DNA from: Catenovulum sediminis
GTDB taxonomy: Bacteria > Pseudomonadota > Gammaproteobacteria > Enterobacterales > Alteromonadaceae
Direction of reading: 5' to 3'
Length of the DNA: 64,000 nt
Assembly: GCF_007289895.1 (NCBI RefSeq)
Contig: NZ_CP041660.1
Span: 3,472,001 to 3,536,000, forward strand
Positions 57,720-64,000 of this stretch are shown here, piece after piece. The notes beneath the pieces were generated by a model. It did not search any database. It had not been told where the DNA came from and worked only from the letters and a program-made list of their open reading frames with translations. Each line of letters starts with the position of its first letter. Positions within the stretch are counted from its first letter, which is position 1. The position numbers and the translations under genes were made by a program.

Positions 57720-58694
57720 TTATGTTTGTTCTGTTTTTATTATCCCTGAAAATGAACGGGCGTCACGTTGTTCTAATACCGCATGTACTTCTGCCAATAT
57801 TGACAATGCAATAGATTCAGGTAAGTCACCGCCTAAATTTAACCCAATCGGGCCACTGACTGGTTTGGTTAAGGTACTTATAGATGCACAATTCAGTACT
57901 TTTTGTTTACGATGTTCAGGCCCCAGTAAACCAATATATCTGGCACTGGAATTTTGTAGTGTTTTAAGTGCTTGTGCATCAAAAGAAATATTGTGTCCCA
58001 TAATGACAGCCGCATCTATATTATTTAATAGCGGGTGTGATTTTAAAGTTTCAGCAGATTGACGAATGATGCGTGTTGCTGCCGGAAAATATTGAGCTCT
58101 GGCGTTGTTGGTACGATCATCGATTAAGGTAATTTCCCAACCTAAAGTACCCGCCATCGCGACCAATGGTCTGGCATCAATGCCTGCGCCAAATATTGCG
58201 ATATGTGGGATTGGATTCAGCTCTATCGTTAAAGCTGAATCCAATTCATCAGATGTATTTGCCACTAGGTTAGTTTGGTCTGGGGCATTTAAGTTAAGTT
58301 GATAATATGTTTTTTGTCGGGCTTGCAATAATTCTAATACAAGCGGTAGTTGATGATATTGATTCTGTTTATTTAATGGTTGTAATAGGATGCGCACCAT
58401 ACCGCCACAACCAATGCCTAATTCCCAACTGATATCGTCTTCTTCTCGCATGTCGTATTGAATGACAATTGCCTGATTGGTATCCATTACTTTTTGCGCT
58501 TGTCGCATAATATCCGCTTCTAGGCAGCCGCCACTGAGTAAACCAAAGTATTGGCCTAGGTTGTTGATAAACAACATTGCACCCGTTTTTCGATAAGATG
58601 AACCTTGTGTTTCAATGATTGTGCCCAGCACCCATTGATAATCATTTTTGTGTTCAAACCAATTATTTATTAGATTTGTTAATTGGTTATTCAT
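57720..58694 (-). CDS. xdhC: XdhC/CoxI family molybdenum-cofactor maturation protein
   Basis: 324 residues from the ATG at 58694 with GGAGAG upstream. XdhC proteins bind sulfurated molybdenum cofactor and insert it into xanthine-dehydrogenase-family enzymes. The N-terminal XdhC domain has GTIIETQGSSYRKTGAMLFIN, LLSGGCLEADI and WELGIGCGGMVRILL. The C-terminal Rossmann domain has IAIFGAGIDARPLVAMAGTLGWEITLIDDR and ends with GPIGLNLGGDLPESIALSILAE. Its likely client is the molybdenum hydroxylase cut by the right edge, although a large glycosidase gene lies between them. Confidence 0.9.
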   Translation of the reverse strand: MNNQLTNLINNWFEHKNDYQWVLGTIIETQGSSYRKTGAMLFINNLGQYFGLLSGGCLEADIMRQAQKVMDTNQAIVIQYDMREEDDISWELGIGCGGMVRILLQPLNKQNQYHQLPLVLELLQARQKTYYQLNLNAPDQTNLVANTSDELDSALTIELNPIPHIAIFGAGIDARPLVAMAGTLGWEITLIDDRTNNARAQYFPAATRIIRQSAETLKSHPLLNNIDAAVIMGHNISFDAQALKTLQNSSARYIGLLGPEHRKQKVLNCASISTLTKPVSGPIGLNLGGDLPESIALSILAEVHAVLEQRDARSFSGIIKTEQT

Positions 58695-58768
58695 ACTTCT
58701 CTCCGTTAGTGACTTGGACTTGATGGTAAACATTGACTATAAACATTAACTGGAAACATTAACAACGC

Positions 58769-58793
58769 AAAAAAGGGCTTCAAACGAAGCCCC
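58769..58793 (-). terminator. Rho-independent terminator of the large CBM6 protein gene
   Basis: Read on the minus strand, GGGCTTC, loop GTTT and GAAGCCC form a 7-bp stem followed by TTTTTT. It lies 29 bases after the stop at 58822, so the large gene and xdhC are probably transcribed separately. Confidence 0.9.
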
Positions 58794-58821
58794 TTTTATA
58801 TTCAAGGTTGGCGATTTAAAA

Positions 58822-61800
58822 TTAGTGCGCTAATTCTAAAATACCCCAAACTTCTAAGTTATTTACCGTAACGACAGCATCACCTTCGGCGTTTGTCGAA
58901 ACACTTAGGTTGGTACTGGTACCATCCGGTAAGTGTAATGTCGCCGATGTTACTGTATCCGGGAAATAACCTTGCGGAATTGCCACTTCTACGCCATTTA
59001 ATGTTGGCGTTACGCCGCCTGCAAATGGACGATTAACCAAGTGCACAACATATGGCGCATTTGCATTGGTTTCATGAATGCGAGATACCGCAGATACTGT
59101 TTCGTTAGAAACACTACCATTGATACTGACATCAATTTCGATACTGCTTAAAGTACCGCGCTGGCCAATATGTCTTACTTTGCTACCTTGTGCATCTAAT
59201 ATAGCTTGTTGTTCAGCGGTTAAGTATTGTTGATCACCATCGAAGAAGATATGTTCGAATTTATCAAAGTCTTCAGCTCGTGGGACAACCGGATAACCCG
59301 CATCACCAAACACCAATAAATCAAAGTTAATATTATCTTCAGTCAGTAATTTAACGCTTGATTGAATTTGGTTACCACCATCAATAAAGCCCGCTTTCAT
59401 CGATGAGAACATCGCGTGCACAAGACCTACTTTTGAATATGAGGTATAACCGTCTAACAAGTCTGCTTGCGCGCGTACAAACTGGTAAATATCACGATAG
59501 TTATCAGCGCCCGGAGACCAAGTCCAAACTTCACCACCAACCCAAACATTAGCAGGAATCGAGAATAAACCACCGTAAGCATAAGCTTGCGCGACCCAAC
59601 CACGGCCAAAACGCGGTGCGTCTTGCAAACGAAGTTCGTCAAACTCCCAAGGATACGGGAAATATGCTAACGTTTTATCTACTGCCTGTGCACCTTTTAA
59701 GTGTACAAGGATATTGGTTGGTAGTTCAGAGATAGTGGTTCTCGCACCTAAGTTGAGCTCGCCTGACAAAAAGGTGATATTCTCGTTAAATATATAACCA
59801 CGAGATTCAAACAAATGTGTGCTCGCACCAATTTCTATGTCTGGACGTTGCTGGCGAATATAATCTAATACTTCACCAAATTTTTGATTCCATACATCAC
59901 GATTAAAATAAATGAAATCTTCAAGTAATGGTACGTTGCCAGATAATGTATCTGCGGCATTCATGAATGATTGATGTGTCACACTGGCATTTAACAAGTG
60001 CTGTTTGTAATCAAACGTTTGAATATTATTAATACCCATATTGGCCAACTCGTTACTACTGTATTTTTTATCTAACCAAATGCGGAAGTTTTCCATGGCA
60101 TATGGCGAGAAATCACCACCAAAGGTACGCATGTCGGTCGAACGGGTTGAGTTGGTTTGTGTATCAAACATCAGCTTGTCCGGATCTGCTTTTAATATTT
60201 GATCAACTTGGGATTTCATAAATGGTACAAATGCTGGACTATGATTACTTAACCAGTGATTGTTATAACCATTGTGCGATAAGTAACCCATAAAGGTCAT
60301 GCGAACATTACGATCATCCAGTGTTTGTACATAATGTGGCTGAGGATTTGTCACATATTCTGTAAACCAGCCATACCCCCAATCGAATTCGCCGCGAGCT
60401 GTGTATTCAAAACCTTCACTTTGGAATGTATCTACAACATTAACTGCCCAATCCATAATAACGGTTTCGTCATAAAAGTCATGCTCTGGCGGATGTCCCC
60501 AAAACGCACCCGTTGCCCCAAAGTCGTCAAAACCTTCTAGTTCACGGTTTTGTGGATACGTATACCAAACATCTGATTTTAATACCTTTTTATGTTGTGG
60601 TATTGCAACTGGCTTTTTAAGATGCGTTATTTGCGTTTTAGGTCCTTCGACTTCAGCTACATAGTGATCGTTCGGATTATAGTGACGTTCAGGGACATAT
60701 GAAACATCACCTACACGGGTTATCCGTAGTTTATCACCGCTCCACTGCCAATCAGATCCACCAATTGCTTCTACGCGTAAACTCGCTTGGCCTGATTGGT
60801 CAACTACAAAGTATCCACCATAAAGCTCAACTTCCGACGCAATATCCCAACTGCCTGTTTCGGCAAAATAGCCCCATGCGACGGGTTCACCATTTACATC
60901 TACACGTGCACCGTAACTACCTGCACTAGCCGCTGAGTAGGTGAAAAACGCTCGGTAGGTACCGGGCTCTGCAAAGGTTATGTTGTAGTCACCATAATCA
61001 CCATTAGTGACCCAGTTCACGCCAGTTGCTGTTACGCCAAACCCTTCAACACTATCGCCACCAACGCGGCCGGTTGTACCTGTATTAACGAAGTCTTCTA
61101 GTTCAACAATCAAATCACCTTCTTGTGGTGGACTTGGATTGCCTGTTACTTCACCTTCGGATGTAAAAATGTTTTCGCTTAATTGCGATGGATGAACAAA
61201 GTTTGTTCCGCCATTAATGTCGATCCCAAAACCAATGCCATCAACGGCACCACTGCCACCATCTGCATTACCGATGCGAAGTTCAAACGCATGCGTACCC
61301 GGTGTTAGATTAAGATCTTGAGTTTGAGAAGAATTTTCCCAACTGTCATTTGAAAGTACTAGATTACCATCAATGTACAAACGAACACTATCATCGATAT
61401 GTTCATAAAATGAAATATGGCCATCGGCATCGTAAATGACACCGGTATAAATTTCCGTTGTATTGCCTTTAATTGAATCTTCGGTTTGGCTTAAGGTAGT
61501 TGTGCGTTCCCAGTTAGGGTTTGCATCTGATTCATTCATTGCACCAGAAACTTCACCATACATTAAACCTGCAATGCCGCCGCTGCCGTTATCACCGCCG
61601 CTGCCGTTATCACCACCGCTGCCGTTATCACCACCGCTGCCGTTATCACCGCCGCTGCCGTTATCACCACCGCTGCCGTTATCACCACCGCTGCCGTTAT
61701 CACCGCCACTGCCGTTATCACCGCCGCTGCCGTTATCACCGCCACTGCCGTTATCACCGCCGCTGCCGGTTTCTCCGGATATATAACTAAGCGTTAGTGT

Positions 61801-62709
61801 ATCTGCGTTCCACTGCCAATTCGCGCTACCAAAACTTTGTAATCGTACCGTGTAAGTACCGGGCGTTGGTATAATAATGTCGCCACTGAGATCAAAGTCG
61901 ACATAGTTATCCCAGCCTCCCGTAGAGGTCAGTAATGATGACGCGGCAACCGAATTATCCATGATAATTTGTGCACCGATTTGACCCGTCATAGGTGAAC
62001 CAGCTGCCAGTGTCGCGTTGTATGTACCCGCTTCAGTAAAATTTACTGTATAGTCGGCATAATCGCCTACCGTATTAAAATTTATACCTGAGTTTGTTAC
62101 ACCAAAACCGACTATGGTATCTCCTGAAACAGCTGCTCCTTCTTTGTCTGTAAAGATAAAGTTTTCTAGGTTAATAACAATATCGTCTACATCAACTGGC
62201 GTTTCAGGCTCAAGAGGTACGACTTGTGTTAAAGAAAAAGACTCCATGTTCCATTGCCAAGTCGAACCAATTGCATGTAAGCGAATCGTTGAAGCACCTG
62301 CTGGTAAGGTTACAGAGTGGCTGGGTTTGAGAGGCTGGAAATCATCCCAACTGGTTAACGGAACGGCGACTGTACCTTGACTGTCCCAAGTACCATTAGT
62401 ATTAACAAGCACTTCAATACCAGGACCAGACTGAACACTGGTACCGACTAAATACTCAATGTCATATTCGCCCCCTTCAGCGTTAATATTAAAATCGACA
62501 AAATCACCCGCGTTAACAAAGTTAATCGCGTTTTGTCCATTTACGCTGTATATCGTGACTGGAGTGGGTTGGCCGTCGTCATACGTACCGCCAGAGTTAT
62601 CAAATGATTCAGCTTGCAAGACTATAGTCTCTGCATGTGCTTTTGTGCCAAGTAAAGCCAGTGAAAGCGCAATACTAGAGCTCAGCAGAGAACGTTTAGT
62701 TTTAAACAT
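58822..62709 (-). CDS. Secreted multimodular CBM6/PA14 protein with putative glycoside hydrolase domain
   Basis: 1295 residues from the ATG at 62709 with GGAG upstream. A Sec signal peptide ends KAHA (about residue 26). Two CBM6-like modules follow (about 27-162 and 178-310; each begins with an aromatic/acidic strand and ends with WQWN..SFSLTQV or WQWNADTLTL). Then come a (SGGDNG)10 linker (about 318-378), a PA14-like module (about 382-520, YEHIDDSVRLYIDGNLVLSND) and a third CBM6-like module (about 535-663). The C-terminal 600 residues look like a TIM barrel with many candidate carboxylates (GEFDWGYGWFTEY, FLSGELNLG, VWVGGEVWTW), followed by a flavodoxin-like part (NINFDLLVFGDAGYPV) resembling the GH42 barrel-plus-trimerisation arrangement. 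I cannot assign a CAZy family. An algal galactan substrate is an inference. Confidence 0.8.
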   Translation of the reverse strand: MFKTKRSLLSSSIALSLALLGTKAHAETIVLQAESFDNSGGTYDDGQPTPVTIYSVNGQNAINFVNAGDFVDFNINAEGGEYDIEYLVGTSVQSGPGIEVLVNTNGTWDSQGTVAVPLTSWDDFQPLKPSHSVTLPAGASTIRLHAIGSTWQWNMESFSLTQVVPLEPETPVDVDDIVINLENFIFTDKEGAAVSGDTIVGFGVTNSGINFNTVGDYADYTVNFTEAGTYNATLAAGSPMTGQIGAQIIMDNSVAASSLLTSTGGWDNYVDFDLSGDIIIPTPGTYTVRLQSFGSANWQWNADTLTLSYISGETGSGGDNGSGGDNGSGGDNGSGGDNGSGGDNGSGGDNGSGGDNGSGGDNGSGGDNGSGGDNGSGGIAGLMYGEVSGAMNESDANPNWERTTTLSQTEDSIKGNTTEIYTGVIYDADGHISFYEHIDDSVRLYIDGNLVLSNDSWENSSQTQDLNLTPGTHAFELRIGNADGGSGAVDGIGFGIDINGGTNFVHPSQLSENIFTSEGEVTGNPSPPQEGDLIVELEDFVNTGTTGRVGGDSVEGFGVTATGVNWVTNGDYGDYNITFAEPGTYRAFFTYSAASAGSYGARVDVNGEPVAWGYFAETGSWDIASEVELYGGYFVVDQSGQASLRVEAIGGSDWQWSGDKLRITRVGDVSYVPERHYNPNDHYVAEVEGPKTQITHLKKPVAIPQHKKVLKSDVWYTYPQNRELEGFDDFGATGAFWGHPPEHDFYDETVIMDWAVNVVDTFQSEGFEYTARGEFDWGYGWFTEYVTNPQPHYVQTLDDRNVRMTFMGYLSHNGYNNHWLSNHSPAFVPFMKSQVDQILKADPDKLMFDTQTNSTRSTDMRTFGGDFSPYAMENFRIWLDKKYSSNELANMGINNIQTFDYKQHLLNASVTHQSFMNAADTLSGNVPLLEDFIYFNRDVWNQKFGEVLDYIRQQRPDIEIGASTHLFESRGYIFNENITFLSGELNLGARTTISELPTNILVHLKGAQAVDKTLAYFPYPWEFDELRLQDAPRFGRGWVAQAYAYGGLFSIPANVWVGGEVWTWSPGADNYRDIYQFVRAQADLLDGYTSYSKVGLVHAMFSSMKAGFIDGGNQIQSSVKLLTEDNINFDLLVFGDAGYPVVPRAEDFDKFEHIFFDGDQQYLTAEQQAILDAQGSKVRHIGQRGTLSSIEIDVSINGSVSNETVSAVSRIHETNANAPYVVHLVNRPFAGGVTPTLNGVEVAIPQGYFPDTVTSATLHLPDGTSTNLSVSTNAEGDAVVTVNNLEVWGILELAH
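61577..61769 (-). repeat. 18-bp tandem repeat encoding a (SGGDNG)10 linker
   Basis: Ten complete copies of an 18-base unit, CCGCCGCTGCCGTTATCA on the plus strand, run from 61577 to 61756, with a partial eleventh. Copies differ only by G/A changes at the third or sixth base, all silent for Gly. The repeat stays in frame and codes for a flexible Gly/Ser/Asp/Asn linker between the second CBM6 and the PA14 module. Copy number is likely to vary between strains. Confidence 0.95.
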
Positions 62710-62820
62710 CTTACTCTCCAAAATAATGTTGTGTTATGTAAGTGGTGCTTACTGACGTGTATATTTTATTATCAATTCAATCTACTCCTTGCTGATAATG
62801 ACGTCAGAAAGTTTGTTGAT

Positions 62821-62839
62821 TGATTACAATCTGTAATCA
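62821..62839. promoter_or_regulatory. Perfect 19-bp palindrome, candidate operator
   Basis: TGATTACAATCTGTAATCA is two 8-base arms (TGATTACA / TGTAATCA) separated by three bases. It lies 112 bases upstream of the large glycosidase start, in a suitable place for a regulator. It does not match the HexR or LacI/cre consensus. I found no second full copy in the window, so the binding protein is unknown. Confidence 0.55.
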
Positions 62840-63198
62840 GCAAAAAAGCAGTAACGTTTTTCATAAGGTATAAAACGGTCACCGCAGTTGAAAATCAATG
62901 ACCAGCTAGCTTTCACTAACATCGTTGTGTATTCATTGATAATTCATTTAATTTGCATAGTTAGAGTAGAATAATTATTTAAAAAGAACAATGATGTTTA
63001 CTTAACTTTTTACTAACAATTATTTAAGTTGTTGTTTTTTATATTATAAAAAATATTCAAAACCTTTTTGTTTTGGTTTAAAGGTAACTGTTAACAATGT
63101 TCTGTATTGAATTGATGGTTGATTATTGTCTTTTTATTCGGGTGGTTGGCACAGCGGGTAATAATAAATGCGGTTTATAATATGAGCCGTTGGAACAA

Positions 63199-63233
63199 CC
63201 AAAGTAAAGCTAAATGGCTCTGCTTTACTTTGG
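63199..63233 (-). terminator. Stem-loop after the molybdenum hydroxylase gene
   Basis: CCAAAGTAAAGC and GCTTTACTTTGG form a perfect 12-bp stem with an 11-base loop, 24 bases beyond the stop of the minus-strand gene at 63257. No U-run follows on the minus strand, so it may act as a mRNA 3' end or weak terminator. Confidence 0.55.
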
Positions 63234-63256
63234 CTCAGTGGTTGAAATCGCAGGTG

Positions 63257-64000
63257 TTAAACAGTTAAGTACTGGTTTAATGGCAACTCGCGGTAGCGTT
63301 TGCCTGTTGCTGCAAAAATCGCATTGGCTAAACTCGGTGCAACCGGTGGAACACCCGGTTCACCGACACCACCCGGGTATGCGTCACTTTGCATAATTTC
63401 TACCTGTATGGGGGGGCATTGCCGCATTCTTAAAACTGGATAGTCGTGGAAATTTGATTGGGTCACTGCGCCGTCTTTAATGTCTATGCGTCCCATCAAC
63501 GCCAAGGATAAACCAAATATCATCGCGCCCTCTATTTGCGAGTGGACTCTATCTGGATTGACCGCAACACCGCAGTCAATCACAGCGTGCATTTGCAATA
63601 CATCTAACTTGCCATCTTGTACTTTAACTTTACTGGCGACACCAACATAACTGACAAAACTTCGATGAATCGCTAACCCCCAAGCCTGGCCTTGCGGTAA
63701 TGGTTCGTCGAAGTTAACCTGCTTTTCTAGCTTATCTAACACTTTTTTGAAACGTTTAATGTTGATCGGGTGCTTTTCTAAACTTTCATCATAGTTGGCA
63801 TAGCCTTTAAAGCCATAATCGTCTGGTGGATTCACAAACCTGTCTGCTGCGTACAGTTGACGTAAATATTTATGCGTTGGAATGCCATTAGCATGTGCCA
63901 ACTCATCTACGAAGCTGTGTAAAGCAAAAGCATGTGGAATATTACTAACTGAGCGCAACCAACCTATCCGCACTGGATTTTGATAGCCAGATGATTCACT
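63257..64000 (-). CDS. Molybdopterin-binding subunit of a xanthine dehydrogenase family / IorB-like enzyme (C-terminal part)
   Basis: The frame is open at the right edge, so about 248 C-terminal residues are visible and the start is outside. The sequence matches the C-terminal molybdopterin-binding half of the aldehyde/isoquinoline oxidoreductase beta-subunit type: NPVRIGWLRSVSNIPHAFALHSFVDELAH, GQAWGLAIHRSFVSYVG, HAVIDCGVAVNPDRVHSQIEGAMIFGLSLAL and GGVGEPGVPPVAPSLANAIFAATGKR. Glu in GVGEPG corresponds to the family's catalytic base. Partners would be an iron-sulfur subunit (outside the window) and XdhC at 57.7 kb. Substrate unknown. Confidence 0.88.
   Translation of the reverse strand, partial: SESSGYQNPVRIGWLRSVSNIPHAFALHSFVDELAHANGIPTHKYLRQLYAADRFVNPPDDYGFKGYANYDESLEKHPINIKRFKKVLDKLEKQVNFDEPLPQGQAWGLAIHRSFVSYVGVASKVKVQDGKLDVLQMHAVIDCGVAVNPDRVHSQIEGAMIFGLSLALMGRIDIKDGAVTQSNFHDYPVLRMRQCPPIQVEIMQSDAYPGGVGEPGVPPVAPSLANAIFAATGKRYRELPLNQYLTV

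Larger units (their letters stand above)
62710..63256. other. 547-base regulatory intergenic region upstream of the large glycosidase
   Basis: No gene is seen. It contains the ribosome site of the large gene, a 19-bp palindrome at 62821-62839, a very AT-rich stretch at about 62940-63110, and a 12-bp inverted repeat at 63199-63233 after the molybdenum hydroxylase gene. Both flanking genes are on the minus strand, so this is a promoter region following a transcript end. Confidence 0.6.

Noticed and set aside
61577-61769. Regular array of short repeats, possibly CRISPR-like
   Set aside because: Units are contiguous 18-mers with no spacers, stay in frame and encode a Gly-Ser-Asp-Asn linker inside a long gene.
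61463-61790. Plus-strand frames rich in Pro-Leu-Ser or Arg-Arg-Tyr-His repeats
   Set aside because: They are antisense translations of the 18-bp linker repeat within the large glycosidase gene.

Overview
The window looks like a chromosomal segment of a marine gammaproteobacterium of the Alteromonadales type that degrades algal polysaccharides. The evidence is a histidine operon with an enteric-like gene order and an attenuator, a HexR-controlled Entner-Doudoroff cluster, the DUF3301/DUF3549/yqcC/truC/yqcA block seen in Vibrio/Alteromonas-type genomes, an orphan gspAB pair, and secreted GH2-like and CBM6-bearing enzymes at both ends. Base composition is AT-rich by eye. Genus cannot be fixed from sequence alone; a Catenovulum-like agar degrader is my guess.

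Layout. 0-1.8 kb: tail of an unknown gene (possibly a sulfatase) and a lipoprotein glycosidase behind a LacI/cre-like operator. 1.9-9.6 kb: hisL-hisG-D-C-B-H-A-F-IE on the minus strand, with leader peptide, attenuator and final terminator; HisG is strikingly divergent. 9.6-20 kb: an orphan histidine kinase, cca, gspA-gspB, a DUF3014 protein, two alpha/beta-hydrolases, and a CheY / CheC / diguanylate cyclase trio. 20-26.8 kb: a GldA/F/G-like ABC system with a DUF4340 protein, an M14-type peptidase and a frameshifted alpha/beta hydrolase. 26.8-45 kb: a central-carbon block with pykA, hexR, zwf-pgl-edd-glk-eda, gapA, malQ (frameshifted near its 5' end), glgB, glgX, gnd and msrB. 45-54.4 kb: housekeeping genes (DUF3301, DUF3549, yqcC-truC-yqcA, a CBS-domain protein, hrpA, PilZ, DUF2845). 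54.8-64 kb: minus-strand accessory region with a GH2 lipoprotein, xdhC, a 1295-residue multimodular secreted carbohydrate-active protein, and the C-terminal part of a molybdenum hydroxylase.

How the parts fit. Extracellular glycosidases at the edges would release sugars. Glucokinase, Zwf, Pgl, Edd and Eda carry glucose to pyruvate under HexR, GapA and PykA finish the route, and MalQ/GlgB/GlgX turn over storage glucan. No glgC or glgA is present here. HexR-like palindromes occur between hexR and zwf and also, unexpectedly, upstream of a CBS-domain gene.

Items most worth a second look: the atypical HisG, the large CBM6/PA14 protein whose catalytic family I cannot assign, the interleaving of molybdenum-hydroxylase genes with glycosidases, the extra HexR-like site, the unassigned 19-bp palindrome upstream of the large glycosidase, and two single-base deletions in G-runs that break genes.
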